Notes: generated by a model from the letters alone, not told the origin. Shown: positions 38,049 through 47,785, numbered from the stretch's first letter. The stretch: DNA of 64,000 nucleotides from Flavobacterium humi (GCF_004745595.1 NZ_SRLH01000005.1:124001-188000); one strand, 5' to 3'. Numbers and translations are program-made.

Positions 38049-39845
38049 TTAATCGTTCAGTTTCAATACGGCCATAAACGCTTCCTGTGGGATTTCGACA
38101 TTTCCTACCTGGCGCATACGTTTTTTACCTTTTTTCTGTTTTTCCAAAAGCTTACGTTTACGGGAAATATCCCCTCCGTAACATTTGGCGGTAACGTCTT
38201 TACGCAATGCTTTGATGGTTTCACGGGCAATGATCTTGGCTCCGATGGCGGCCTGGATCGGAATGTCAAATTGCTGCCTCGGGATCAGTTCGCGCAATTT
38301 CTCGCACATTTTCTTACCGATATTATAAGCATTGTCTTCATGGATCAGCGCAGAAAGGGCATCTACCGAATTGGCATTCAGCAGGACGTCCAGTTTTACC
38401 AATTTCGAAGTACGCATACCCATAGGCGAGTAGTCAAAAGAGGCATATCCTTTGGAAACCGTTTTCAGGCGGTCGTAAAAATCAAATACAATCTCAGCCA
38501 ATGGCATGTCGAAATTCAATTCCACACGTTCGGTCGTAAGATAGGTCTGGTTGGTGATCAAACCACGTTTTTCGATACAAAGGCTCATCACGTTCCCAAC
38601 GAAATCCGCTTTGGTAATAATGGTTGCTTTAATGTAAGGTTCTTCTACGCGGTCCAGTTTGGATGGTTCCGGCAAATCGGACGGGTTGTTTACCACAATA
38701 GCGGTTTCCGGGTCTTTTTTGGTATAGGCCAAATACGATACGTTGGGAACCGTAGTGATTACCGTCATGTCGAATTCGCGCTCCAGACGCTCCTGGATGA
38801 TCTCCATATGCAGCATTCCCAGGAACCCGCAACGGAATCCAAACCCTAAAGCGGCTGAACTTTCTGCTGCAAATACCAGCGAGGCATCATTTAGCTGCAG
38901 CTTCTCCATAGAGTTGCGCAGTTCTTCATAATCTTCCGTGTCTACCGGATAGATTCCGGCAAATACCATCGGTTTCACATCCTCAAAACCGGTAATCATA
39001 TTGGTAGTTGGTGTTTTGGCATCTGTTAGCGTATCACCTACTTTTACTTCTTTGGCTTCTTTAATCCCTGAAATCAGGTATCCCACGTCACCGGCGGAAA
39101 TCACCTGTTTCGGAACCTGGTTCAGTTTCAGCGTCCCGATTTCATCGGCAAAATACTCGTTTCCTGTAGCCATGAACTTGATTTTCTGCCCTTTTCTGAT
39201 TTCCCCGTTTACCACACGGAAAATAACTTCAATTCCACGGAAAGGATTGTATACCGAATCAAATATCAATGCCTGCAGCGGTTCTTCTGCATTTCCTTTA
39301 GGGGCAGGGATTTTTTCTATAATGGCTGCCAGGATGTTTTCCACCCCAAAACCGGTTTTACCCGAAGCGTGGATAATATCTTCCAGCTTACAGCCCAATA
39401 AATCGATAATGTCATCGCTTACTTCCTCAGGATTTGCACTCGGAAGGTCCACTTTGTTCAGTACAGGAATGATTTCCAGGTCGTTTTCCAGGGCCAGGTA
39501 CAAATTCGAGATTGTCTGGGCCTGAATGCTCTGTGCGGCATCGACAATAAGCAATGCTCCTTCACAAGCTGCAATCGAACGGGAAACTTCATACGAAAAA
39601 TCCACGTGTCCCGGAGTATCAATAAGGTTTAAGATATACTGTTCCCCTTTATACGTGTACTCCATCTGGATGGCATGACTCTTAATGGTAATCCCGCGCT
39701 CACGTTCCAGGTCCATATTGTCCAGCAGCTGGGCCTTTTCTTCACGCGCCGTAACAGTTTGTGTTGCGCCCAGCAAACGGTCTGCTAAGGTACTTTTCCC
39801 GTGGTCAATGTGTGCAATAATGCAAAAATTCCTAATATGTTTCAT
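38049..39845 (-). CDS. lepA: Elongation factor 4 (LepA), back-translocating GTPase
   Basis: 598 residues, the standard length. GTP-binding motifs: [15 protein letters not shown] (G1, about 11-25), RGITIKSH (G2), DTPGHVDF (G3) and NKVDLP (G4). The LepA-specific C-terminal domain is intact, with [22 protein letters not shown]. It acts on ribosomes under ionic or temperature stress. It is transcribed alone from a promoter about 200 bases upstream; the long leader contains repeat copy C. Confidence 0.98.
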   Translation of the reverse strand: MKHIRNFCIIAHIDHGKSTLADRLLGATQTVTAREEKAQLLDNMDLERERGITIKSHAIQMEYTYKGEQYILNLIDTPGHVDFSYEVSRSIAACEGALLIVDAAQSIQAQTISNLYLALENDLEIIPVLNKVDLPSANPEEVSDDIIDLLGCKLEDIIHASGKTGFGVENILAAIIEKIPAPKGNAEEPLQALIFDSVYNPFRGIEVIFRVVNGEIRKGQKIKFMATGNEYFADEIGTLKLNQVPKQVISAGDVGYLISGIKEAKEVKVGDTLTDAKTPTTNMITGFEDVKPMVFAGIYPVDTEDYEELRNSMEKLQLNDASLVFAAESSAALGFGFRCGFLGMLHMEIIQERLEREFDMTVITTVPNVSYLAYTKKDPETAIVVNNPSDLPEPSKLDRVEEPYIKATIITKADFVGNVMSLCIEKRGLITNQTYLTTERVELNFDMPLAEIVFDFYDRLKTVSKGYASFDYSPMGMRTSKLVKLDVLLNANSVDALSALIHEDNAYNIGKKMCEKLRELIPRQQFDIPIQAAIGAKIIARETIKALRKDVTAKCYGGDISRKRKLLEKQKKGKKRMRQVGNVEIPQEAFMAVLKLND

Positions 39846-39911
39846 GTGTCTATAATGCTTTTTTACCGGAACGTAATGTCCCGCATGCCATCTTCGTTTA
39901 TCTCTTTCTTT

Positions 39912-40000
39912 GGGCGTGACCGCAAGGGTCGGGCTTTCGGTTCTATCTTTTGCTGCACTGCGTTTCGCAAAAGGATGCCACCTCTATCCCTCACGCGGTA
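39912..40000. repeat. Dispersed intergenic hairpin element, copy C
   Basis: Core ATCTTTTGC (39945-39953) and GCAAAAGGAT (39967-39976) with a 13-base loop. The left flank CGGGCTTTCGGTTCT and right flank GCCACCTCTATCCC match the other copies. An outer stem GCGTGA / TCACGC also pairs. This copy lies in the predicted lepA leader, so it would be transcribed into lepA mRNA. Confidence 0.65.
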
Positions 40001-40044
40001 ACCTGCTTCCTCATCCCATCTATTAAAGATAAGGATTTAATCGG

Positions 40045-40052
40045 CAAAGATA
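40045..40052 (-). promoter_or_regulatory. -7 box of lepA
   Basis: Minus strand TATCTTTG. It predicts a leader of about 195 bases that includes repeat copy C. Confidence 0.55.
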
Positions 40053-40175
40053 GCTTTTTAGTTGTTAAGTTGAAAGCGGAATTTTCGTCTCTAATTCATT
40101 AATTTTAAGTTAAAAAGGGACAAGCTGCTTTTACTTGGCCCGGTTTCTTAGTATATTTATTAAAATGATATCGTT

Positions 40176-41732
40176 ATGAGAAAAACAATTGCCTTCCTGA
40201 TTTTTGCCTTTTCCGGTTCGTTTGCTGTAATTTCCTGCAAGAAAGAAAGCAATGAAGCGCTCGTACATGACAATAGCGTGTTCGACAGTGCGGAAATCAC
40301 CGGATTCTTTGCCAAATACCCTGATTTTAAAGAATATAAAGAAGATATAAACGAGCTCTACAAAAAACATCAGTACCATTATATCTGGTTCGATAAAGGC
40401 GAAGTAACCGAATTCGCCGATGCGGTTTACAATCAGGTAAACCAGATCAGTACTGAAGGTATTCCGTCCAAGTTGCCATATAAGGAACAAATAGATTCCA
40501 TATTTTACGGAAATGAAGAAAATACAGTTCCCGATGCCAATACCGAATTGCTGCTTTCGTCCATGTATTTTTTCTATGCTAAAAAAGTCTATCAGGGCCT
40601 GGATACCAAAGACAGTAAAAAGACCGGATGGTTCTTGCCTCGGGAAAAAATGTCTTATGTGGCTTATCTCGATACCTTGATGAAAGATCCGAAACTACTC
40701 CAAAAAGATATTTCCGAAATGATCCCGCTGTATTATAACCTCAAGAAAGGACTGCAGCATTATCGGGATATTGATAAAAAAGGCGGCTGGAAACCCATAA
40801 CGATGGATTCTTTGGCAAAACCTTTACAACCGGGAGACAGTGCCGCAACGATTGCCCAGGTACGGGAACGATTGTTTGTTTCCGGGGAATTGGGCAAAAA
40901 CTCCAAAAGCCCTGTATTTGATACAGATTTATTGGAAGCGGTGAAGGCTTATGAGAAAAAAAACAGCCTTAAACCAAATCACCGGATCACTCCGGCCCTG
41001 GTACAGGACCTGAATATCCCTGTAGAAGAGCGGATCAAAACCATTATGGTCAACATGGAACGTTGCCGCTGGATTTCTCCGGATTTCATTAAAGATGGCG
41101 AATATATTGCCGTTAACATTCCTTCCTTCAGGATGCGGTATGTCAAAAAAGGCAAGTTGAGGCTCGAGTCCAATGTGGTGGTCGGAAAGGAAATGAATAA
41201 AACGGTCGTTTTCAGTGGGAAGATGAGCTACCTGGTTTTTAGCCCGTATTGGAACCTGCCCAAAAGCATCATTGAAAAAGAAGTGAAACCCGGAATGCAA
41301 AAAGACAGGCAATATCTCGAAAAGCAAGGCATGGAATGGAATAATGGTTTGGTACGCCAAAAACCTGGCCCTAAAAACTCGTTGGGATTGGTCAAATTCA
41401 TGTTTCCGAATTCTAATAACATTTACCTGCACGATACACCGTCAAAAGGGTTGTTCAACAAGGAAAGCCGTGCTTTGAGCCACGGGTGCGTACGGGTGGA
41501 AAAAGCAGCGGAACTGGCTAATGCCATCCTGGAAGAGGACCGGAAATGGACACCGGAAAAGATCAGCGAAGCGATGAATGGCGGAAAAGAAATGACATAC
41601 CCGCTCCAGAAAAAAATCCCGGTCTATATTGCTTATTTTACGGCCACTGCAGACGAAGAAGGGAATGTCAGTTTCTATGAAGATGTGTATCAGCGAGATG
41701 GAAAACTTGCCACCCTTTTATATAATGATTGA
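40176..41732 (+). CDS. L,D-transpeptidase (YcbB-like) lipoprotein
   Basis: 518 residues. The lipoprotein signal ends FAVISC (Cys21). The middle holds a scaffold and peptidoglycan-binding-like region (about 215-285, TIAQVRERLFVSGELG to AYEKKNSLKPNHRITPAL). The YkuD catalytic domain follows with NIYLHDTPSKGLFN and ALSHGCVRVE, giving the catalytic His and Cys. It forms 3-3 peptide cross-links or attaches proteins in peptidoglycan, acting in the periplasm. The architecture resembles E. coli LdtD. It stands alone, with no operon partner evident. Confidence 0.92.
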   Translation: MRKTIAFLIFAFSGSFAVISCKKESNEALVHDNSVFDSAEITGFFAKYPDFKEYKEDINELYKKHQYHYIWFDKGEVTEFADAVYNQVNQISTEGIPSKLPYKEQIDSIFYGNEENTVPDANTELLLSSMYFFYAKKVYQGLDTKDSKKTGWFLPREKMSYVAYLDTLMKDPKLLQKDISEMIPLYYNLKKGLQHYRDIDKKGGWKPITMDSLAKPLQPGDSAATIAQVRERLFVSGELGKNSKSPVFDTDLLEAVKAYEKKNSLKPNHRITPALVQDLNIPVEERIKTIMVNMERCRWISPDFIKDGEYIAVNIPSFRMRYVKKGKLRLESNVVVGKEMNKTVVFSGKMSYLVFSPYWNLPKSIIEKEVKPGMQKDRQYLEKQGMEWNNGLVRQKPGPKNSLGLVKFMFPNSNNIYLHDTPSKGLFNKESRALSHGCVRVEKAAELANAILEEDRKWTPEKISEAMNGGKEMTYPLQKKIPVYIAYFTATADEEGNVSFYEDVYQRDGKLATLLYND

Positions 41733-41810
41733 GATGTATGCTTCTTCTTCCCTTGCTCCTGAATTATTTCATACAGTGAGGCTTTGCGTATTTTATTAAA
41801 GTAAAATGGC

Positions 41811-41818
41811 TATTTTTG
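41811..41818 (+). promoter_or_regulatory. -7 box for the exported protein at 41846
   Basis: TATTTTTG, a perfect match, 27 bases before the ATG. Confidence 0.55.
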
Positions 41819-41845
41819 GCCTCTTAAAAAAGATACTTCTCACTA

Positions 41846-43498
41846 ATGAAATTACAAAAAACAAAAAAAAACTTGGCCGCAATGATTTTATTTGTAGCTA
41901 CAGTCAGTTCCTCTTGGGCTCAAAAAACATTGTCAAACGATTATTCTTATAAGTTAAGCGAACCGTACAAGGTTTTTGATGCGAAAGAAAAAATTTACTT
42001 TGCAAAAGGGAATGAGGTAATGGCTTTGAAACTGGATGGGAAAGAAGTTTTAATTCAAAAATTCGATTCGGATAAACCGGCTTTTGTCAAAGAAAAAAAA
42101 TATGAAAAGTATTTCCCCAAAAATTATTCTATAGAACAAGCTATGGAAATTGACGGTAAATATTATTTTTTCTATTCTTCTTGGGATGGGGATAATGATA
42201 AAGAACAGCTTTTTGCCGTTGAAATTGATTTTGCCTCCGGGGAATTTGTAGGATCACCTAAATTGGTGTTTCAGGTGGATGGAAAAGTAGCCGGGACTCT
42301 TACAGTAGGAGGCATGGGCTTTTCTTACTCTGTGGAAGATAAATTTGATTTCTTCCAGTCCAGGGACAAGAAAAAAGTATTAATACAATATAGAAGGAAA
42401 CCGGAAGTTAAGAATGATACCAAGAGTTTTGATATCATCGGAATGTTTGCTTATGATGGGAACTTAAACAAGATTTCAGGAAATGAAGTAACAATGCCTT
42501 ATACTGAAAGAAGGATGAATAACCTGGATTATCAGCTGGACAGCAAAGGGAATTTATATTTGCTTACCAAGGTCTTTCATGATGATAGCAACGATGATAA
42601 AAAGAAAAGGAAAGATACAGAGGCAAACTACCATATAGAGATGTTTGTAATTAAGCAAGGGTCAGATAAGATCGAGATTTCAAAATTTGACAATAAGGAT
42701 AAGTTCATCAGCAAGTTATGGCTTTTTGATACAGACAAAGATTTCTTGGTTTGTGGCGGATTTTACAGCAATGGCAAAGGAGATTTTGATGATTGTGATG
42801 GGCTTATTGCTTTTAAAATCAAAGAGGATGGTTCTATTTATGACAAAACGTTCCACGAAATTCCATTGGAAGTACTAAATCAGTACGAAAGTGAAAGAAC
42901 TAAGAAAAAGAACGAGAAAAAAGAAAGAAAAGGTGATGATGCTAACTTTTCGGATCTTGAACTGAATGATCTTGTCGTAAACTCCGATGGGAGCATAGTA
43001 CTTGTTGGAGAACAATATTTTACCATTACTCATACTTCTTACAGTCCGCAAGGTGGCTATAGATCATATACGACCTATCATTATTGTGACATGCTTGTTT
43101 CTAAAATCAATGCGGACGGTTCCTTGGGCTGGATGAAAAAAATTGCAAAGAACCAAATAGGTGGAGCAGGACGGGGAGGAATGTCTTATAAGTATTTCAA
43201 TTCCAATAATTATCATTACATTGTATATTTAGACAATGTCAAAAACATCGATTTGCCTTTGGATAAAGCTCCTGCAAGGCATACTGATGGCAAAGGAGGC
43301 TATTTGACTGCCGTTAAAATTTCAGACTCCGATGGTGCTTTGACCAAAGGGTCCATTTTAAACGCAAGGGAAGTAGGGGATTTCCAGATTTACCAATTCT
43401 CAACCAACAGAATTGTAAAAACCAGCGAAAACACATTTGTACTGGAAGTCTATAAAAAGAAAAAGGAAGACATCATGATTAAAGTGGATTTAAAATAA
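41846..43498 (+). CDS. Exported protein of unknown function, possibly a beta-propeller
   Basis: 550 residues. The signal peptide is about 1-25 (SSSWAQ). The mature part repeats short beta patterns of the kind IDGKYYFFYSSWD, DSKGNLYLLTKVF, DKDFLVCGGFYSNGKG and NSDGSIVLVGEQYF, which suggests propeller blades. Lys/Asp/Glu-rich linkers (for example ERTKKKNEKKERKGDD) break them. There is no lipobox and no recognised T9SS sorting signal; the end is IMIKVDLK. I do not recognise the family. It is transcribed alone; dusB follows after 76 bases with its own promoter. Confidence 0.7.
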   Translation: MKLQKTKKNLAAMILFVATVSSSWAQKTLSNDYSYKLSEPYKVFDAKEKIYFAKGNEVMALKLDGKEVLIQKFDSDKPAFVKEKKYEKYFPKNYSIEQAMEIDGKYYFFYSSWDGDNDKEQLFAVEIDFASGEFVGSPKLVFQVDGKVAGTLTVGGMGFSYSVEDKFDFFQSRDKKKVLIQYRRKPEVKNDTKSFDIIGMFAYDGNLNKISGNEVTMPYTERRMNNLDYQLDSKGNLYLLTKVFHDDSNDDKKKRKDTEANYHIEMFVIKQGSDKIEISKFDNKDKFISKLWLFDTDKDFLVCGGFYSNGKGDFDDCDGLIAFKIKEDGSIYDKTFHEIPLEVLNQYESERTKKKNEKKERKGDDANFSDLELNDLVVNSDGSIVLVGEQYFTITHTSYSPQGGYRSYTTYHYCDMLVSKINADGSLGWMKKIAKNQIGGAGRGGMSYKYFNSNNYHYIVYLDNVKNIDLPLDKAPARHTDGKGGYLTAVKISDSDGALTKGSILNAREVGDFQIYQFSTNRIVKTSENTFVLEVYKKKKEDIMIKVDLK

Positions 43499-43550
43499 TA
43501 ATGTAATATATTGATTGCGTGATGTTTGCTTAAGTTTCAATAATCTTTAG

Positions 43551-43558
43551 TAATTTTG
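43551..43558 (+). promoter_or_regulatory. -7 box of dusB
   Basis: TAATTTTG, a perfect match, 16 bases before the ATG at 43575. Confidence 0.6.
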
Positions 43559-43574
43559 CGCCAAAATAAAGAAG

Positions 43575-44567
43575 ATGGCTAAGATTGGCAACATAGAATT
43601 ACCAGATTTCCCGCTTTTGCTCGCCCCTATGGAAGATGTGAGCGATCCACCATTCCGCAGGCTGTGCAAACAGCATGGCGCAGACCTGATGTATTCGGAA
43701 TTTATTTCTTCGGAAGGACTGATACGGGATGCCATCAAAAGCCGCCAGAAACTTGATATCTTCGATTATGAGCGTCCGGTAGGAATACAGATTTTTGGAG
43801 GTGATGAAGAAGCAATGGCCATGTCGGCTAAAATTGTCGATGCCGTCCACCCGGATTTGGTTGACATCAATTTTGGTTGCCCGGTAAAGAAAGTAGTCTG
43901 CAAAGGAGCCGGAGCCGGAGTACTGAAAGATGTGGATCTGATGGTAAGGCTTACCAAAGCGGTCATTAGAAGTACCAGTTTACCCGTTACGGTAAAAACC
44001 CGTTTGGGTTGGGATGAAAACTCGATCAATATCGATGAGGTAGCGGAACGTTTGCAGGATATTGGAGTGCAGGCACTTACAGTTCACGCTCGTACCCGTG
44101 CCCAGATGTATAAAGGACATTCGGATTGGACCCATATTGAGAGGATTAAAAACAATCCGAGGATCAGCATGCCTATCTTCGGAAACGGGGATATCGATTC
44201 TCCTGAAAAAGCGCTGGAATATAAAAACCGTTTCGGCCTTGACGGAATGATGATTGGTAGGGCAGCTATCGGTTATCCCTGGATTTTTGACGAAATCAAG
44301 CATTATTTCAAAACCGGGGAACATTTGCCTGCGCCCACAATTCATGACAGGGTAGAAGCGGCCCGAAACCACCTGACCTGGTCAATGGAGTGGAAAGGAG
44401 AACGTGTAGGGATTGTAGAGATGCGTCGTCATTATACCAATTACTTCAAAGGAATCCACGGTTTTAAAGAATACAAGCAAAAATTGGTTACTTTAGATGA
44501 TTCCCAGGATTTGTTTAACGTGCTGAAAGAAGTGGAAGCCGTTTATTCCGATTATCATTTTGCTTAA
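43575..44567 (+). CDS. dusB: tRNA-dihydrouridine synthase B
   Basis: 330 residues, FMN-dependent TIM barrel that reduces uridines in the tRNA D-loop. Motifs: LLLAPMEDVSDPPFRRLC at the N-terminus, VDINFGCPVKKVVCKGAGAG with the catalytic Cys, VTVKTRLGWD, LTVHARTRAQMYKGHSDW and FGNGDIDSPEKA with DGMMIGRAAIGYPW for FMN phosphate. The CPVKKV pattern favours the DusB branch. It converges with the MATE gene at a perfect palindromic terminator. Confidence 0.94.
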   Translation: MAKIGNIELPDFPLLLAPMEDVSDPPFRRLCKQHGADLMYSEFISSEGLIRDAIKSRQKLDIFDYERPVGIQIFGGDEEAMAMSAKIVDAVHPDLVDINFGCPVKKVVCKGAGAGVLKDVDLMVRLTKAVIRSTSLPVTVKTRLGWDENSINIDEVAERLQDIGVQALTVHARTRAQMYKGHSDWTHIERIKNNPRISMPIFGNGDIDSPEKALEYKNRFGLDGMMIGRAAIGYPWIFDEIKHYFKTGEHLPAPTIHDRVEAARNHLTWSMEWKGERVGIVEMRRHYTNYFKGIHGFKEYKQKLVTLDDSQDLFNVLKEVEAVYSDYHFA

Positions 44568-44573
44568 AGAAAT

Positions 44574-44603
44574 AAAAAAAGCCCGGGAATTCCCGGGCTT
44601 TTT
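44574..44603. terminator. Bidirectional terminator between dusB and the MATE gene
   Basis: The perfect palindrome GCCCGGGAATTCCCGGGC (44581-44598) is flanked by an A run and a T run. It serves both converging genes. Confidence 0.9.
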
Positions 44604-44606
44604 GTT

Positions 44607-46031
44607 TTATACTTCGATGCGTTTCCATTTGCCTTTCCTGTATAAAAAAATACTGGCCAGCGTAATGGCGGTTTCTGCAATCGGGACAGCCATAAAAACA
44701 CCGGTTGGCCCCATCTTATAGTATTTTGCCAAAAGGTATGCCAACGGAATCTGGAACATCCAAAACCCGAAAAAGTTTACCCATGTAGGTGTCCAGGTAT
44801 CTCCGGCACCGTTGAAGGTATTGATGAGCACCATGCCAATTCCGTAGAAAATATAGCCTAGACTCATAATTTTCAAGGCTTCTACAGCAGTATCTTTTAC
44901 AATGCCATCATTGGTAAAAAAAGAAACGACATAGCTTCCGAAAAACAAACAAAACAGCATAATCGCAGCCATAAAGATGACATTGTATTTTGCGGTCGTG
45001 AATACAGATTTTTCTGCACGCCCAATCTGATTGGCTCCTAAATTCTGTCCTACCAAAGTGGCGGCGGCATTACTCAATCCCCATGCCGGAAGGATGAAAA
45101 ACATCATAATCCGCAAGGCAGTCTGGTATCCCGCAGAACCATGGTCTCCTCCGGTTGTAGCCACCAATTGCGCCAGGAAAATCCAGCTGCAGGAAGCAAT
45201 CACAAATTGCAAAACCCCTGGAGCCGCTATTTTGACTATGTTTTTGATTTGTTCGAAATCCGGTATGAAATAAGAAGGGATAATTTTCAAAATGCCTTTT
45301 CCGTTAAACAAATGATACATTTGGTACAAAACACCAATGCTTCTTCCGGCCGTCGTGGCCATAGCGGCACCTACTAAGCCAAAAGCAGGAATTGGACCTA
45401 ATCCGTTAATGAACAAAGGGCAAAGGATAATATTGCAGAGGTTTGCCAACCATAAACTTTTCATGGCAATGGCAGCATTTCCGGCACCCCTGAAAATACC
45501 ATTGATCAAAAACAATAGCATAATGCCCAAACTTCCACCCATCATGATGCGGGTAAAATTAACCCCGTAATCGGCGGATTCCTGTGAGGCGCCCATTAAA
45601 AGCAGGATATCCTTAGCGTAAATAAGCCCCAGGATGCTAATGGCTGTATTGATCGCCACGGCAATAACAATGGCCTGCATACCTGCTTTTGCAGCAGCAA
45701 CAGGGTCTTTTTCGCCAATACGCCTTGCTACAATTGCGGTGGCCGCCATACTGATCCCGATAGCCAGGGAATAAATGATGGTTATGACAGATTCTGTAAG
45801 GCCTACGGTTTGTATGGCATAGCTGCTATGTTCCAGGTGGCCTACAAAATACAGGTCGACCAAAGCAAAAACCGATTCCATCATCATCTCCAAAACCATG
45901 GGTATGGCCAGGAGGATGACTGCTTTTTTAATGCTTCCGGTAGTGTAATCGAATGATTCGTCGCCTTTAACGGCTGTTTTTATGGTAGAAATAATTCTTG
46001 AAAATGTACTTAAATCTGATGTTTTTGTCAT
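44607..46031 (-). CDS. MATE-family efflux transporter
   Basis: 474 residues, about 12 transmembrane helices in two related halves. MATE features include the first helix AIPMVLEMMMESVFALVDLYFVG, the GLTESV region and the second-half opening APGVLQFVIASCSW. Exports drugs or metabolites by Na+ or H+ antiport; the substrate is unknown. A cytosolic N-terminal extension of about 35 residues precedes the first helix. No clear promoter box is near the start. Confidence 0.92.
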   Translation of the reverse strand: MTKTSDLSTFSRIISTIKTAVKGDESFDYTTGSIKKAVILLAIPMVLEMMMESVFALVDLYFVGHLEHSSYAIQTVGLTESVITIIYSLAIGISMAATAIVARRIGEKDPVAAAKAGMQAIVIAVAINTAISILGLIYAKDILLLMGASQESADYGVNFTRIMMGGSLGIMLLFLINGIFRGAGNAAIAMKSLWLANLCNIILCPLFINGLGPIPAFGLVGAAMATTAGRSIGVLYQMYHLFNGKGILKIIPSYFIPDFEQIKNIVKIAAPGVLQFVIASCSWIFLAQLVATTGGDHGSAGYQTALRIMMFFILPAWGLSNAAATLVGQNLGANQIGRAEKSVFTTAKYNVIFMAAIMLFCLFFGSYVVSFFTNDGIVKDTAVEALKIMSLGYIFYGIGMVLINTFNGAGDTWTPTWVNFFGFWMFQIPLAYLLAKYYKMGPTGVFMAVPIAETAITLASIFLYRKGKWKRIEV

Positions 46032-46187
46032 GATTAATTAGGTTAAAATAAATATACCCGAGCTGAAAAACCCGGTTGAAATGCTAAAAATGTCCTAACT
46101 ATCTCCTGATATTTATGGACTAGACAAAAACAATCATAAACGTGCAGTTAAATAAATGAAAGCCAAAGATAGCAATCTTTTTGGAAA

Positions 46188-47387
46188 TTAATCCAATAAT
46201 TTTTTGCTCACGCGGCTGCTGGCAATCAAGGAGGCGATAAAACCTAAAATGACAATGGTAAGGAATACAACCACAATGTTTTGCAGGTTGAAGATCACCG
46301 GGTAAGGCAATGATTCGGTAATCATGATGACTTTGAAGTATTGCTGTATCAAAACAATAATTGTCCCTAAAAACAACCCGATAAGACCACCGAACAGGGT
46401 AAGTAAGGAGCCCTGGAGTAGGAATATCTTCTGGATGTCTTTTATAGGGGTTCCTATATTGAATAAAGTTTTAAGGTTGTCTTTTTTGTCCAAAATCATC
46501 ATAATGATGGCTCCGGCCAATGTGAATAAGGTCAAAATGATCACCAAGGTGAAAATAAGGTAAATCGCGGTGTTCTCGGTGTTGAGCATCTTGTGGAGGC
46601 TGTCGTTCAACTGCGCCCTGTTCTTGATGATGTAGTTGCTTCCGAAAATCGCATTCAGGTTTTGAAGCGCCCGGTTTTCATTTGCCCCGGCGGCCAATTT
46701 GATTTCTATACCGGTAATCTGGTCGGGCCTGAATTCCAATAATTGCTGGGTCAGTTTCAAATCGGCAAAAACATATTTCGAATCCAATTCTTCACTGATG
46801 GCATAAATTCCTATAGGGATCAAACTGGATTTGTTAAAAGCGGATTCCGGATTGTTGATGGCTCCCTTTCCGGGTTTGGGTACATAGATTTCAAAAGTAT
46901 TGCTCAAATCAAAAAGTCCCATAGAGAGTTTCTGCATGATGCCGTTGCCCACTACCACTTGAGGCGTTTCGGGCGAAAGCCACTGCCCCTGGTAAATAGT
47001 CCGCTGTACGTGGTTGACCAAATTATATTGATTGTCGACTCCTTTTATCAGGGCAACCTGTTCTTTACTTTTATAAACAAACAACACTTTTTCTTCTATG
47101 ACACTGCTGTAAAAAGCAATGTCTTTTGCCTTTTTCAGCCTTTCCCTGTGCTCGTCCAATACATAAAACGATTTGCCGTATCTCGGGACGATCTTGATGT
47201 CGGGATCAAAATCATTGCTGAAGGACAAACTGAAATCTTTTAATCCGCTAAAAACGGAAAGCACTACGAACAAAGCCATTGCGCCAACAATAATACCAAA
47301 AGAAGCAATTCCCGTGATAATATTTATGGCATTGTTTTTACTGGAAGACCGTAAATAACGCTTGGCTATGTATAGCGAAAAATTCAA
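46188..47387 (-). CDS. FtsX/LolE-type ABC transporter permease
   Basis: 399 residues with the FtsX/MacB fold: one N-terminal helix (about 20-46, NAINIITGIASFGIIVGAMALFVVLSVFSG without the ends), a large periplasmic domain, and three C-terminal helices with TLFTLAGAIIMMILDKKDNLKTLFNIGTP. The family includes LolC/E (lipoprotein release) and FtsX. The sequence is nearest to LolC/E-like permeases by its start (SLYIAKRYLRSS). No ATPase gene is adjacent. It starts one base after the rbfA stop, so the two are cotranscribed. Confidence 0.88.
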   Translation of the reverse strand: MNFSLYIAKRYLRSSSKNNAINIITGIASFGIIVGAMALFVVLSVFSGLKDFSLSFSNDFDPDIKIVPRYGKSFYVLDEHRERLKKAKDIAFYSSVIEEKVLFVYKSKEQVALIKGVDNQYNLVNHVQRTIYQGQWLSPETPQVVVGNGIMQKLSMGLFDLSNTFEIYVPKPGKGAINNPESAFNKSSLIPIGIYAISEELDSKYVFADLKLTQQLLEFRPDQITGIEIKLAAGANENRALQNLNAIFGSNYIIKNRAQLNDSLHKMLNTENTAIYLIFTLVIILTLFTLAGAIIMMILDKKDNLKTLFNIGTPIKDIQKIFLLQGSLLTLFGGLIGLFLGTIIVLIQQYFKVIMITESLPYPVIFNLQNIVVVFLTIVILGFIASLIASSRVSKKLLD

Positions 47388-47388
47388 T

Positions 47389-47781
47389 TTATATTTTCTT
47401 TCTTTTGTCTAATAAGTCACGGTTTTCAATTGGGTTTTCTTTCCCGGTAAGCGCATTATCTATTTTTTCTATATAATCCAAACTGTCGTCAATATAAAAG
47501 GACAAGTTAGGAACTTTTCGCAATTGTAGCCTTACCCGTTGTGATAAATCGTGTTTTATCAATGCCATGTTTGATTTTACGGCTTCTAAAATTTCCGGGG
47601 CTTTGTCTGTCGGGAATACGCTCAGGTATACTCTGGCCACCCCTAAATCAGTGGTCACACTCACTTTAGATACTGAAATCACAAGATTTGTAATTCCGTT
47701 TTTTCGAATTTCTCCCTGCAAGATGTCTACCAGGTCTTTTTGTAGCACACCACCTATTTTTTTCTGTCTATTCGTCTCCAT
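47389..47781 (-). CDS. rbfA: Ribosome-binding factor A
   Basis: 130 residues, KH-fold factor for 16S rRNA maturation of the 30S subunit. Typical segments are RQKKIGGVLQKDLVDILQ, VTTDLGVARVYLSVFP and RVRLQLRKVPNLSFYIDDSLDY. The frame is open five codons further to 47796, but the promoter box at 47786-47793 covers that part, so the ATG at 47781 (METNRQKK) is the start. That puts the start four bases behind the box, a leaderless mRNA. The FtsX-type permease gene follows with a one-base gap. Confidence 0.95.
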   Translation of the reverse strand: METNRQKKIGGVLQKDLVDILQGEIRKNGITNLVISVSKVSVTTDLGVARVYLSVFPTDKAPEILEAVKSNMALIKHDLSQRVRLQLRKVPNLSFYIDDSLDYIEKIDNALTGKENPIENRDLLDKRKKI

Positions 47782-47785
47782 ACTG

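Larger units (their letters stand above)
39846..40175. other. Intergenic region between lepA and the L,D-transpeptidase gene
   Basis: 330 bases. It holds hairpin repeat copy C (39912-40000) and the lepA -7 box (40045-40052). The rest, up to the transpeptidase ATG, is AT-rich with only a degenerate -7 box candidate near 40150. Confidence 0.6.

Noticed and set aside
39801-40001. Plus-strand open frame upstream of the transpeptidase gene
   Set aside because: It overlaps the lepA start and hairpin repeat copy C, with no protein features.
46164-46171. TATCTTTG on the minus strand as a promoter for the MATE gene
   Set aside because: The same bases form one arm of a hairpin (CCAAAGAT / ATCTTTTTGG) directly behind the permease stop, so they are as likely part of a terminator. 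The distance to the MATE start is also long (about 130 bases).
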